DNA of 64,000 bases. Origin: JBLMZI01 sp050258755. GTDB taxonomy: Bacteria; Bacillota; Syntrophomonadia; Syntrophomonadales; DTU052. Under the pieces are notes generated by a model. The model saw only the letters and a list, made by a program, of their open reading frames with translations, ran no database searches and was not told where the DNA came from. The stretch lies in contig JBLMZI010000011.1 in the NCBI GenBank assembly GCA_050258755.1, positions 310,001-374,000 on the forward strand. Direction: 5' to 3'. The position numbers were made by a program, and so were the translations under genes. Positions 40,650 through 50,177 of this stretch are shown piece by piece. Within the stretch, counting starts at the first letter, position 1; every line of letters begins with the position of its first letter.

Positions 40650-42164
40650 ATGATTCGTCACTCGACAAAAACCCTTTCGATTCTTTCGCTGATGCTGGCC
40701 TTTTTACTTCTGCTCGGCCCGATGGCCAATTCTCTTCTGGCAGCCACCGCAGTCGTTAAAGACGGGGTTGTCAACATCCGGCAGGCCCCGAACGTGAAAA
40801 GCCGCAAGATTGGCGTCCTGCTCAAAGGCGCGCGTGTTACAGTCGCGGAACCCAAGGGTGAATGGACCCGGGTTCAGCTGCGCAGTGGGCTTTCTGGATG
40901 GGTCAGTACGGCTTTGCTGAAGATCGACGGCAAAATCCCGGTCACGGTAACGCCATCTACGGCTGCGGCTCGGCCTGTGGCATCGGTTGCCAAGCCAGAG
41001 ACCGCGGCCGCGAAAAAAATGATCATCACGCGTGATACGGCATTGATCCGCAAGGGTCCCGGGACGAATTTCAGCCAGTTGGGCAAAGCTATCAAAGGAC
41101 AAGCCTTTGTCCTGCTTGGCACCAAAGGCGATTGGAATAAGGTGGAGACCAGGAATGGCCCTGCGTACATAGCCGCGTTTTTGGGAAAAATTGTGGCCGC
41201 ATCGTCGACGCCGGTTGTAAGCCGGGGCGAAGAGCAGCCGTTCCCGGCCGGTGTGGATTTGACCGCGGGTACCGATACGGCGAATGAAACGACATCAACA
41301 CCCTGGGTCGATCCCTCCCAGTTCGGGCCGCCGCAAACGTCCTATATCCCGCCGGAGACCCCGGTAACTGTGCCCAGTGCGCCGGCCCAGACGCCAGCGG
41401 CGCCAGCGGCAGTAACCCCGGCGACCCCGGTTGTGCCAGGCAATTACGGCAGTATTCTCATTGTGATCGATGCCGGGCATGGGGGCAGTGACCCCGGGGC
41501 CCGAGGGGCCAACGGAAGCTGGGAGAAGAATGTCAACCTTGCTTTGGCCCAAAAGCTTGCTGCCAGACTGCTGGCTGAAGGCTTTCAAGTCCGGCTGACC
41601 CGGTCTGATGATACATTCGTGCCGCTGTATGACCGTTCTGGCATTGCGAATAATGCGAACGCCAGTCTTTTCATCAGCCTGCATGCCAATGCCTCGCCGC
41701 GGCATGACCGAACCGGAACATCTGTCTGGTACACCGTGAAAGAAGGGTATCCGGCAACTACGGCACAGGCGGCCCAGCGGAAGTCTTTGGCAGAAACGGT
41801 TTTGCGCAATCTGGTTGCCAACATGGGGCTTCCCAGCGAAGGGATTCACCTGGCGAATTATGTGGTGACCCGGGAAACCCGGATGCCATCCATTCTGATT
41901 GAAAGCGGATATATTGACAATCCGAACGAGGAAAGGCTTTTGAATGATTCGGCGCTCCAGGAGCGGGATGCCGAAGGCATTGTCAGAGGCGTCATGGAAT
42001 ACCTGGCAGCCAACCCGGCTGGAATCGGCCCGAGCAATCCCGCCTCGGAATTCGATACGGTGATCAATGCCGCCCCAGCCCCGGTGCCGGAAACCGATAC
42101 GAATGCCAGCGAGAACCCGACGACGGAAACGTTTAACTTCTGGCAGCAGTCTTCCAGCAACTAA
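40650..42164 (+). CDS. N-acetylmuramoyl-L-alanine amidase with two SH3b domains
   Basis: A secreted wall hydrolase of 504 residues. The signal peptide covers about 1-32. Two SH3b domains follow: about 33-90 (VNIRQAPNVKSRKIG) and about 125-180 (LIRKGPGTNFSQLG). A Pro/Thr linker leads to the C-terminal amidase_3 domain (about 270-455). Its zinc ligands are in VIDAGHGGSDPG, then KNVNLALAQ (Glu), SLFISLHANAS and the catalytic Glu of SILIESGYIDN. A disordered tail ends the protein. It is the last gene before a very strong terminator and may trim peptidoglycan at sites of glycopolymer attachment. Confidence 0.95.
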   Translation: MIRHSTKTLSILSLMLAFLLLLGPMANSLLAATAVVKDGVVNIRQAPNVKSRKIGVLLKGARVTVAEPKGEWTRVQLRSGLSGWVSTALLKIDGKIPVTVTPSTAAARPVASVAKPETAAAKKMIITRDTALIRKGPGTNFSQLGKAIKGQAFVLLGTKGDWNKVETRNGPAYIAAFLGKIVAASSTPVVSRGEEQPFPAGVDLTAGTDTANETTSTPWVDPSQFGPPQTSYIPPETPVTVPSAPAQTPAAPAAVTPATPVVPGNYGSILIVIDAGHGGSDPGARGANGSWEKNVNLALAQKLAARLLAEGFQVRLTRSDDTFVPLYDRSGIANNANASLFISLHANASPRHDRTGTSVWYTVKEGYPATTAQAAQRKSLAETVLRNLVANMGLPSEGIHLANYVVTRETRMPSILIESGYIDNPNEERLLNDSALQERDAEGIVRGVMEYLAANPAGIGPSNPASEFDTVINAAPAPVPETDTNASENPTTETFNFWQQSSSN

Positions 42165-42214
42165 CCGTTACTGGAACCGCTGACAGAATCGGTCGGATCT
42201 GCGTGATTTACCAG

Positions 42215-42257
42215 AGGCCATCTCCGATTGGCACCAATCGGAGATGGCCTTTTTTGT
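42215..42257 (+). terminator. Very strong terminator after the amidase gene
   Basis: A 17-bp perfect stem (AGGCCATCTCCGATTGG and its complement) with a 2-base CA loop, then TTTTTTTG. It closes the wecA-LCP-amidase unit. The remaining bases to 42432 contain no gene; a small CGAAG/CTTCG hairpin is near 42284-42299. Confidence 0.95.
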
Positions 42258-42432
42258 TGAAAAGGGGTATTATTTTGGAGTGACGAAGGCTATACTTCGG
42301 TCCTTACCGTGTTCAATCCCCTGAATGCGACAAACTATCCCGAAAAGAATATTGCCGCGGGAAAAAAGGTTGCGGGACTTGGAACAAATCACGGGTTAAT
42401 AGGACTCTAATATATGAGGTAAGGTGTTTTTG

Positions 42433-44145
42433 ATGAAATTCAACCGGTACATACTGGTTATCCTGGACGTACTCCTTGTAATATTCTCCTTCTATATGGC
42501 GCTGCTGCTTCGTTTCGAATGGATTATTCCGGTCGAGCACATGGAGCGGTTTTTACAGCTGCTTCCGGTGATTGCCGCCCTGTTTGCGCTTTGCTTCATC
42601 GTGGTCGACCTGTACAACCGGCTGTGGGAATATGCCAGCATCCAGGAACTGCTTGTGATCATTAAAGCGGTTTCAGTCGGGATTGCGGTAATGCTTCTTG
42701 CGGTGTATGGATTGAATCTGGCCAAACTGCCGCGAACGGTGTTTGTTATGTCCTGGATTATTGGCATTTTTCTGATTGGATCTTCCCGCCTCTGGTGGCG
42801 GCTGGTCCGGGAATACCTGGCGCGGAAGGCCTCCACTCAGCGGGTGATTGTGATTGGCGCCAGCGAAGCGGGCATCCTGGCGGCCAGGATGCAGAAAGCC
42901 GAAATCATAGGATTCGTGGACAATGAGCGTCGGAAACAAAAAGTGATGATCATGGGTATCCCGGTGATCGGAACGATTGATCAGATCGATCATCTGGTTG
43001 CTTTATACGATGTCGACGAGGTAGTGGTCGCCAACGGCATGAAAGGGGCGGAACTGCGCCGACTAATCCGCGCGTGCAAGGATCTCAAGGTCGTGGTCAA
43101 GGTGATTGAGCCTAGTCCGGCGGGGATTACGCCGCGGCTGCGCCAGATCAACCACGAGGACCTGCTTGGACGTGAGCCGGTGGATTTGGATCTGGAGAGC
43201 ATTTCCGGGTACCTGAATGGCCGGACGGTTCTGGTTACAGGCGCCGGCGGTTCGATCGGTTCCGAACTGTGCCGACAGATTGCGCTGTTTGACCCGAAAT
43301 GTCTCATTACTGTTGATAACAGCGAAAACAACCTTTTCGAATTGGAAATTGAACTCCGTCGGAATCCGGACCTTTCCTTTCAGCCGGTGCTTCTCGATAT
43401 CAAAAATGAAGCCGCGATCAACCAATTGTTCGGCAGCCTTCGGCCGGAAGTGGTTTTTCACGCTGCCGCTTACAAACACGTTCCCATGATGGAACGGTTC
43501 CCGCATCAGGCCTGGGAGAACAACGTGAATGGGACCTGGAACATTTTGAACACATGCCTGGAAACCGGTGTAGAACGGTTTGTGCTGATTTCCACCGACA
43601 AGGCGGTTGACCCGGCCAATGTCATGGGAGCCAGCAAGCGGATGTGCGAGCTGATGGTTTCCCAGGCGGCCGAAAGGGCCACCGGGAAATATGCCGCAGT
43701 GCGTTTTGGCAATGTGCTTGGCAGCCGCGGCAGCGTCATCCCGATATTTCAGAAACAGATTGAGGACGGCGGGCCGGTTACGGTCACGCATCCGGAGATG
43801 ACCCGTTATTTTATGACAATCAAAGAGGCGGTTCAGCTTGTCATTCAGGCTGGCGCCTTTTCTCAGGGCGGCGAGATTTTCGTGCTCGACATGGGGGAGC
43901 CGGTGAACATTCTTGAACTGGCGGAAGATCTGGTGCGGCTGTCTGGGTTAACCCCAGGTAAAGACGTCGAAATTTCAATCACTGGATGCCGACCGGGCGA
44001 AAAGCTCGAGGAAGAGCTTTTCAGTGATTCGGAATCCTTGACCAAAACCCGCCATGACCGGATCATGGTTCTGCAGAACGGCCGGTTTGACCAGGCCGAA
44101 TATGAAGCCCTGGCAGGCCGGTTTTTCACCAAACCCCAAGAATGA
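42433..44145 (+). CDS. UDP-HexNAc 4,6-dehydratase, PglF/CapD type membrane form
   Basis: Makes UDP-4-keto-6-deoxy-HexNAc, an entry to bacillosamine, QuiNAc, FucNAc and similar sugars. Four N-terminal membrane helices (about residues 5-120) are followed by a first Rossmann region (VIGASEAGILAARM) and a catalytic SDR domain (about 270-540) with LVTGAGGSIGSELCRQI. The active site STDKAVDPANVMGASKR has Met in place of Tyr (MxxxK), as in PglF. KPGD-type tails include GCRPGEKLEEELF. 570 residues from ATG 42433, chosen because GAGGTAAGG ends 8 bases before; a GTG at 42424 lies inside that site. Adjacent to a UDP-HexNAc dehydrogenase. Confidence 0.92.
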   Translation: MKFNRYILVILDVLLVIFSFYMALLLRFEWIIPVEHMERFLQLLPVIAALFALCFIVVDLYNRLWEYASIQELLVIIKAVSVGIAVMLLAVYGLNLAKLPRTVFVMSWIIGIFLIGSSRLWWRLVREYLARKASTQRVIVIGASEAGILAARMQKAEIIGFVDNERRKQKVMIMGIPVIGTIDQIDHLVALYDVDEVVVANGMKGAELRRLIRACKDLKVVVKVIEPSPAGITPRLRQINHEDLLGREPVDLDLESISGYLNGRTVLVTGAGGSIGSELCRQIALFDPKCLITVDNSENNLFELEIELRRNPDLSFQPVLLDIKNEAAINQLFGSLRPEVVFHAAAYKHVPMMERFPHQAWENNVNGTWNILNTCLETGVERFVLISTDKAVDPANVMGASKRMCELMVSQAAERATGKYAAVRFGNVLGSRGSVIPIFQKQIEDGGPVTVTHPEMTRYFMTIKEAVQLVIQAGAFSQGGEIFVLDMGEPVNILELAEDLVRLSGLTPGKDVEISITGCRPGEKLEEELFSDSESLTKTRHDRIMVLQNGRFDQAEYEALAGRFFTKPQE

Positions 44146-44220
44146 ACCGCGCAGCTTAGTAAGCGCGTGGTGAATAAACGGTTACCCACACAAGATTTCG
44201 AAACGGACGAGGTGGCTTTG

Positions 44221-45528
44221 ATGTTTGACATTGAGAAATTATTAACAAAAATCCGGGACCGATCTGCGCTGGTTGGGGTAGTAGGGCTTGGCTATGTCGG
44301 CCTCCCGTTTGCCGTTGAAAAAGGGAAAGCTGGTTTTACGGTTATTGGGATTGAGGTTGACTCGGACCGTGCCGCGCGGGTTAACCGGGGGGAAAACTAT
44401 ATCGGTGACGTGGATGATGCCGAACTGAAGCAATTGGTACAGTCGGGACAGATTACGGCTGTTACAGACTTTTCGCGCATTTCGGAGGTCGATGTCATTG
44501 TGGTCTGTGTACCGACACCGCTTACCCGGAACATGACCCCGGATTTGCAATTTATCGAAAGCGTCACTCACTCGGTGGCGCCTCATCTACGGCTGGGTCA
44601 GTTGGTCACGCTTGAGTCGACCACATATCCTGGAACCACGGAAGAGGTCATGCTGCCCATGCTTGAAGCTTCGGGGCTGAAAGTGGAAGAAGACTTCTAC
44701 CTGGCGCACTCGCCCGAGCGGGTTGACCCGGGCAATCCTGTATTTAAGACGAAAAACACTGCCAAAGTGGTCGGCGGGGTGGGGCCGGTTTCTCTCCAAG
44801 TTGCGACGGCGTTTTACGGGGAAACGCTCGATAACGTGTTCCCGGTCAGCTGCGCGAAGGCGGCCGAATTGAGCAAGGTGTTCGAAAATACGTTCCGGGC
44901 GGTGAATGTGGGCCTGGTGAACGAATTGACCGTGCTCTGCGATAAGATGGGATTAAACGTTTGGGAGGTCCTGGACGCAGCCTATACCAAACCTTTCGGG
45001 ATTATGCCGTTTTACCCTGGACCTGGCGTGGGGGGACACTGCATCCCCATCGACCCGCATTATCTGGAATGGAAAGCCAAAGAATATTATTTTGAGACGC
45101 GGTTTATCGCGACCGCCGGTGCAATTAACCGGGTTATGCCTGAATTCGTCCGGGACAAGACCCTTCGCATTCTGAATGCCAACGGCGTGGCGGCCATTCA
45201 CGCAAGAGTCCTGGTGCTGGGCGCGGCTTATAAGAAAAACATTGACGACTACCGCGAATCGCCGGCAATTGAGGTCATTCTCCGCCTGGGAGATGCCGGG
45301 ATTCAAGTCTGTTACCATGATCCCTATGTGGCCACGTTCACAGAGCATGGGGTCACCATGGAATCGGTGCCGCTGACTGAGGAATTGGTCCGCAGCGCCG
45401 ATCTGGTGATCATCGCAACCGATCACAGCAATATTGATTATGCCTGGGTGGTTGACAGTGCCAAAGCGGTCTTCGACACCCGGCATGCGACCAAAGGCAT
45501 CAAGAGCGAAAAAATCACGTTGTTGTAA
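44221..45528 (+). CDS. UDP-HexNAc 6-dehydrogenase (WecC/WbpA type)
   Basis: Oxidises a UDP-N-acetylhexosamine (GlcNAc or ManNAc) to the uronate. NAD domain: VGVVGLGYVGLPFAVEKG near residues 19-36; STTYPGTTEEV; SPERVDPGN. The catalytic Cys is in PGPGVGGHCIPIDPHYL, the form that distinguishes this group from UDP-glucose dehydrogenases (compare the GGSCFPKD enzyme at 23510). The C-terminal domain has LGAAYKKNIDDYRESPA. ATG 44221 is chosen for GAGGTGG upstream; product 435 residues. The neighbouring amidotransferase gene (46689) could amidate the resulting uronic acid. Confidence 0.94.
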   Translation: MFDIEKLLTKIRDRSALVGVVGLGYVGLPFAVEKGKAGFTVIGIEVDSDRAARVNRGENYIGDVDDAELKQLVQSGQITAVTDFSRISEVDVIVVCVPTPLTRNMTPDLQFIESVTHSVAPHLRLGQLVTLESTTYPGTTEEVMLPMLEASGLKVEEDFYLAHSPERVDPGNPVFKTKNTAKVVGGVGPVSLQVATAFYGETLDNVFPVSCAKAAELSKVFENTFRAVNVGLVNELTVLCDKMGLNVWEVLDAAYTKPFGIMPFYPGPGVGGHCIPIDPHYLEWKAKEYYFETRFIATAGAINRVMPEFVRDKTLRILNANGVAAIHARVLVLGAAYKKNIDDYRESPAIEVILRLGDAGIQVCYHDPYVATFTEHGVTMESVPLTEELVRSADLVIIATDHSNIDYAWVVDSAKAVFDTRHATKGIKSEKITLL

Positions 45529-45545
45529 AACGCGAGGGGTTGGGC

Positions 45546-46640
45546 ATGCGCATTCTGCTGGTGGGAGACGCTCCCACAATTCACACCCGGCGCTGGGCTG
45601 AACATTTTCGGGATCGCGGCGACGCGGTCATGATCTCCTCGTTTCGGCCTTTTAAGATTCCAGGCGTTCCGGTATATACACTGCCGACCTATGGTCTGGG
45701 CAAGCCAGGATACTTTTTTGGCGCACCTGCTCTGGCTAAACTGTGCCGGTCATTCAAACCGGATATAATCCATGCCCATCACATTACAAGCTATGGCTTC
45801 ATTGCCGCGCTGGCCGGTGTCAAGCCGCTGGTTTTGTCCGCCTGGGGCGACGATGTTCTGATTGATCCGTACACATCCCGACTGAAACGCTTCTTTGTTC
45901 GTTACGCGGTAAAAAGCGCTGATCTGGTAACCACAGTCGCGGAGCACATGAACAAAGGGATTTTCGACCTTCATGTCAACGGATTTACCGAAGGCGTTAC
46001 CGAAGTGCCGGCGATTACGTTCGGCGTAAACCTTGAATTGTTTTCCCTGGCGGCGCCTCGTTCCAGACCGGATGATCCGGTGCGGCTGATCTGCATCCGG
46101 CATCTTGAGCCGCTTTATGACATAGGAACCCTGATCCGCGCTCATGCACTGGCCCGGAAGGCTGGCATGAAGCTTCGCACTACCTTAATCGGCGAGGGGT
46201 GGCAGCGGGATGAGCTGGAAAACCTGTGCCGGGAGCTGGGTGTGGCGAATGAGATTTCATTTTTGGGGCGGGTGCCCCATCCTACGCTGCCCGGGCGGCT
46301 CCAGGACGCTGATATTTTTGTTTCCCCGGCCTTGTCGGACGGAAACAATGTTTCCCTGACCGAGGCAATGGCCTGTGGGTGTTTTCCTATAGCGACTGAA
46401 ATACCTGCTAACACCCAGTGGATTGAGCATGGCAAAAACGGGTATTTATATCCCGCATCCGATGCTCAGGCACTGGCGGATTGCATAGTCAAAGCCGCCG
46501 CTGATTCAGCCCTGCTGGCTTCCGCGCTGGCTGAAAACCGCGCCATTGTAGAGGAAAGAGCGAACTGGCACAAGTGTGTTCGACAAATGGATGAGCTTTA
46601 TGCCAGGGTTTTAAACGGCGAAGGCCAGCCGAAAAAATAA
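45546..46640 (+). CDS. GT4 family glycosyltransferase
   Basis: A 364-residue GT-B enzyme beginning MRILLVGDAPTIHTRRWAEHF. The middle has DIIHAHHITSYGFIAAL and SAWGDDVL. The donor domain has LICIRHLEPLYDIGTLI, TLIGEGWQRDEL, LPGRLQDADIFVSPALSDG and the EX7E region (SLTEAMACGCFPIATEI). Substrate unknown. ATG 45546 with GAGGGGT upstream; it follows the UDP-HexNAc dehydrogenase by 17 bases, so a HexNAcA transferase is a reasonable inference. Confidence 0.88.
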   Translation: MRILLVGDAPTIHTRRWAEHFRDRGDAVMISSFRPFKIPGVPVYTLPTYGLGKPGYFFGAPALAKLCRSFKPDIIHAHHITSYGFIAALAGVKPLVLSAWGDDVLIDPYTSRLKRFFVRYAVKSADLVTTVAEHMNKGIFDLHVNGFTEGVTEVPAITFGVNLELFSLAAPRSRPDDPVRLICIRHLEPLYDIGTLIRAHALARKAGMKLRTTLIGEGWQRDELENLCRELGVANEISFLGRVPHPTLPGRLQDADIFVSPALSDGNNVSLTEAMACGCFPIATEIPANTQWIEHGKNGYLYPASDAQALADCIVKAAADSALLASALAENRAIVEERANWHKCVRQMDELYARVLNGEGQPKK

Positions 46641-46688
46641 CCGTTTCGCTTACAGAGGAAACGGGATACCGGAGGATGAAACCGAATT

Positions 46689-48557
46689 ATGTGTGGAATC
46701 GCCGGGATCATTGCCCGTGATCCGGACTGCCGGCCGCTGATGCTCGCGGCTGAGCGGACTCAACTGCATCGGGGCCCTGACGCCCAGCGGATTGCCAGCT
46801 ACCCGGCCGGTGACTGGCAGGTCTGGTTAGGGCATCAGCGGCTGTCCATTATCGACCTTTCCGAAGCGGGCACCCAGCCCATGGCGTCTGAGGACGGCAG
46901 CGACATCCTGATCTATAACGGTGAAGTGTATAACTACAAGGAAATTCGCCAGGAACTACTTTTGCAAGGCGTTCGTTTTCATACCGAAACGGATACCGAG
47001 GTCGTTCTGGCGGCGCTTCGGCAATGGGGGCCGGAAGCGGCCTTGAGCCGTTTTAACGGGATGTGGGCCTTTGCCTGGCTTGATTTATCTTCAAAACGGC
47101 TGATTCTGGCTCGGGACCGGGCCGGGATCAAGCCGCTTCACTTCCTGATGGACGAGGGACGTTTTCTTTTTGCGTCCGAACTGAAAACCGTGCTGGCGAT
47201 GTGCCCGAAGCGGTTTTCGATCAATTCGCAGGTCGCTGCGGCCTATCTCGATCAATCGCTGCTGGATGCCACCGATCAGACCTTTCTGCTCGGAATTGAT
47301 CAAGTGCCGGCGGGCCATTACTGTGTTCTTAATCTGAACGCATCGTCTCTTGGACCGGAAATGCACCGCTATTGGCGGCTGCCGTTTGATGAAATCCCGG
47401 TTACCGACGAAGACGAGTTGATCGAGCGGGTACGCGCGCTGTTTCAGGATGCCGTTTCCCTGCGGCTGCGCAGCGATGTCCCGGTCGGCGTTCTGCTTTC
47501 CGGCGGGCTCGATTCTTCATCGATTGCGGCGATGATGCGCAAAAACCTGGGTCCGTCAGCGAATCTGAATCTGCTGTCCGCGGTTAGCCGCAACGCCCAG
47601 TATGACGAATCGCCTTTCGTGGATGAGATGGTGCGCCACCTGGGCTGCAGCATTCACAAAGTGAATATCGATTTCGAACCGGAGGAGGCCTTTCGTTATC
47701 TGGACGAGGTCTCCTGGTTCAACGACGAACCTGCGGGCAGTTTCTCAACGGTGGCGCATTACCTGCTGATGCGCCGGGCGAAAGCCCTTGGCATCACAGT
47801 CATTCTCAGCGGCCAGGGCGCAGATGAGCTGCTTTGCGGTTATAAGAAATATCTCGGCTTCTGGATCAAGTATCTTGCAGAGACCGGACATTACGGGCAA
47901 GCCATTGGGACCTTTGCAGGCTTCGTGAAAAATGGCAGTATCGTCAATCAGTTTTCGTTAAAAGAAGGGAAACGGTATCTGCCCGCCCGGTTTCGGCCGG
48001 CGGAACCGGGCATACTTGGGGAAAGGCTGCACGCCTATCAGCCGGAGGTTATTGGCTTGAGGCCGGGAATGACCGTACAGGAACGCCAGGCGCTGGATGT
48101 GGAACGCTTTTCGGTACCGGTGCTGACTCATTATGAGGATCGGATGTCCATGGCGTTTTCGCGGGAAATAAGGCTGCCATTCCTGGATTACCGGATGATG
48201 GAACTGTTGGTGCCGCTGCCGGTTCGCATGAAACTGAGCCGGGGTTGGACCAAGGCAATTTTCCGCAAAGCGATGGCGCCGGAACTGCCTCGTGAAATTG
48301 CCTGGCGCAAAGATAAGCAGGGCTTCATAACGCCTCAGAGCGAATGGATGCGCGATCGATTGAAACCCCAGGTACTCGAATACTTTGGCGCGGACAGCAT
48401 GATCTTTAAGATGGGGCTCGCTGACCGGCGCAATCTGTTGGAAAAGTACTCGCAATACTGCCGGCAGGGCTGGAGCGGCAGTGTGTCCGTGAAAGACATA
48501 TTTAATCCGCTCGCCCTGGAAATCTGGCTGCGCCGCTTTGCCGCGCACGTGGCTTAA
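46689..48557 (+). CDS. asnB: Asparagine synthase-like glutamine amidotransferase (AsnB family)
   Basis: 622 residues with the full two-domain AsnB structure. The N-terminal glutaminase has Cys at position 2 (MCGIAGI), LHRGPDAQ, RLSIIDLS and YNGEVYNY. The C-terminal ATP-pyrophosphatase synthetase has the PP-loop LSGGLDSSSIAAM near 250-262 and SGQGADELLCGYKKY. It can aminate aspartate, but in polysaccharide loci such proteins are often thought to amidate uronic acids (WbpS-like). Its place between glycosyltransferases, one gene after a UDP-HexNAc dehydrogenase, favours sugar-acid amidation. All catalytic residues are intact. ATG start with GGAGG upstream. Confidence 0.9.
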   Translation: MCGIAGIIARDPDCRPLMLAAERTQLHRGPDAQRIASYPAGDWQVWLGHQRLSIIDLSEAGTQPMASEDGSDILIYNGEVYNYKEIRQELLLQGVRFHTETDTEVVLAALRQWGPEAALSRFNGMWAFAWLDLSSKRLILARDRAGIKPLHFLMDEGRFLFASELKTVLAMCPKRFSINSQVAAAYLDQSLLDATDQTFLLGIDQVPAGHYCVLNLNASSLGPEMHRYWRLPFDEIPVTDEDELIERVRALFQDAVSLRLRSDVPVGVLLSGGLDSSSIAAMMRKNLGPSANLNLLSAVSRNAQYDESPFVDEMVRHLGCSIHKVNIDFEPEEAFRYLDEVSWFNDEPAGSFSTVAHYLLMRRAKALGITVILSGQGADELLCGYKKYLGFWIKYLAETGHYGQAIGTFAGFVKNGSIVNQFSLKEGKRYLPARFRPAEPGILGERLHAYQPEVIGLRPGMTVQERQALDVERFSVPVLTHYEDRMSMAFSREIRLPFLDYRMMELLVPLPVRMKLSRGWTKAIFRKAMAPELPREIAWRKDKQGFITPQSEWMRDRLKPQVLEYFGADSMIFKMGLADRRNLLEKYSQYCRQGWSGSVSVKDIFNPLALEIWLRRFAAHVA

Positions 48558-48577
48558 TATCCACTCGGAGGATTACC

Positions 48578-49825
48578 ATGCGGATCTGGCTGGTTACGGT
48601 TGGAGAACCTCTGCCCCTGAACGGAAACGAAGTCCGGCTGCTCCGGGCTGGCATACTGGCACGGCTGCTTTTGGCCCGGGGCCATGACGTGACCTGGTGG
48701 ACTTCGTCGTTTAACCACAGTCAGAAACGGCAGCACACCGACGAGACCATTGAACTGCAGCTGCCCGGCGAGCCGCGTATGATTCTGCTTCATGGCACGG
48801 CTTACCAGAAAAATCTTTCGCCGCTGCGGATCGTGAATCATGTTCAAATTGCCCGGGAGTTCGGTCGCTTGTGCGCGGCGGAGTCTCGGCCCGACATCAT
48901 TCTGTGTTCTTTCCCAACCATTGAATTGAGCCGGGCGGCGGTCGAATATGGCAGAAGGAATCGAGTCCCGGTAATCCTGGATGTCCGCGACTTGTGGCCG
49001 GACATTTTTGCCGATGTGGCTCCCGGCATGCTTCGGCCGCTTGCAAGGATGCTGCTCTTTCCCGCCTTCCATCATACTCGGCAGGCTTTGGCACACTGTA
49101 CCGCCGTGATTGGCATTTCTAAAGAGTATCTCGAGTGGGGTTTAAAGGCGGGGAGCCGGGCGAAAACAGACCTGGACCGGGTGTTTCCGCTCGGTTACGA
49201 ACAACGGGAATGGCCGGCGTATCGTCTGGCCGAAGCCGGGGAAATCCTTCGCGCCGTCGGGGCGGCCCCGGACCGCTTTTTGTGCTGGTTTGCGGGTATG
49301 TTCGGCCGTACCTACGATCTTTCCACCGTGATTGAGGCAGCCCGCCTTTTGGAACGGCGCAGCCCAAATCGGTTTCAATTTATTTTATGCGGGACCGGCG
49401 AGCGCTATGAAGAGTGGACCGAACAGGCCAGCGGTCTTTCCAGCGTGGTTTTTCCAGGATGGGTCGATGCGGCGCAGCTGGCCTGGCTGATGAAATCGTC
49501 CAAGGCAGGACTCGCGGCTTATGCCGCGGGTGCCCCGCAAGGCCTGCCAAACAAGGTTTTCGAATTTCTTTGTGCCGGTATTCCGGTTATCTCGAGCTTA
49601 CGAGGTGAAACGGAACAGTTGTTGAGCGAATACGAATGCGGCATGACCTATACGGCCGGCGACCCGGAAAGCCTGGCAGGCGTATTAACCAGACTGGCCG
49701 ATAATGAAGCGGTTTGGCGCGCGCTGGGAGAGAACGCCCGGCGATTGTTCGAGGCCCGGTTTGATGCCCGGCAGGTTTACGGCGATCTGGCCGACTACTT
49801 GGAAGAAACCGCCCGAAGCTTTTAA
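48578..49825 (+). CDS. GT4 family glycosyltransferase (WbuB-like)
   Basis: A 415-residue GT-B enzyme. The N-terminus MRIWLVTVGEPLP, LARGHDVTWWTSSFNH and PVILDVRDLWPDIF resemble WbuB/FucNAc-transferase-type GT4 proteins. The donor domain has FAGMFGRTYDLSTVIEAA, ILCGTGERYEEW, VFPGWVDAAQLAWLM and the C-terminal AGIPVISSLRGET. Donor unknown; a product of the 4,6-dehydratase pathway is possible. ATG with GGAGG 8 bases upstream; it follows the asnB-like gene by 20 bases. Confidence 0.88.
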   Translation: MRIWLVTVGEPLPLNGNEVRLLRAGILARLLLARGHDVTWWTSSFNHSQKRQHTDETIELQLPGEPRMILLHGTAYQKNLSPLRIVNHVQIAREFGRLCAAESRPDIILCSFPTIELSRAAVEYGRRNRVPVILDVRDLWPDIFADVAPGMLRPLARMLLFPAFHHTRQALAHCTAVIGISKEYLEWGLKAGSRAKTDLDRVFPLGYEQREWPAYRLAEAGEILRAVGAAPDRFLCWFAGMFGRTYDLSTVIEAARLLERRSPNRFQFILCGTGERYEEWTEQASGLSSVVFPGWVDAAQLAWLMKSSKAGLAAYAAGAPQGLPNKVFEFLCAGIPVISSLRGETEQLLSEYECGMTYTAGDPESLAGVLTRLADNEAVWRALGENARRLFEARFDARQVYGDLADYLEETARSF

Positions 49826-49905
49826 AACGCCGTCCTTAGCCAGCGGAGGAAATTTTTTCAGCCGCGGCTTTTATACCGGGGATAGAAACATGCTTAGCAA
49901 GCTTT

Positions 49906-50094
49906 TTGTCATCTCACAGGGCAGTTCTGGACCTGGGCGCTCTGCTGAGAGCGGAACAAATCAAAAGCGAATTGGTGTCTAATGGACTGATGCTCGGCAA
50001 AGACCATATCCAGCGCCAATGCCAGGAGTGGAGCCAAAACCTGCATGATGGCACTTTCTTCCTGAAAGTCCTTGCGGATTGGCGAACGGCCTGA
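49906..50094 (+). pseudogene. Possible gene remnant in a 350-base gap
   Basis: The gap 49826-50177 has no intact gene. One frame from a TTG near 49906 encodes about 62 residues with a natural-looking amphipathic composition (LDLGALLRAEQIKSELV, then KDHIQRQCQEWSQNLHDG). It lacks a ribosome site, and a short ATG frame at 49890 leads into it only with a frameshift. It may be the decayed end of a lost gene or a small unrecognised gene; I do not recognise the family. Confidence 0.25.
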
Positions 50095-50177
50095 CAAAGG
50101 CTGTTTCCGTAACCCGCTTTGCTGTGTTGCCGGCCCGGGGTTTGAGATATAGTAGTAATATCGATATGGAGATACTT

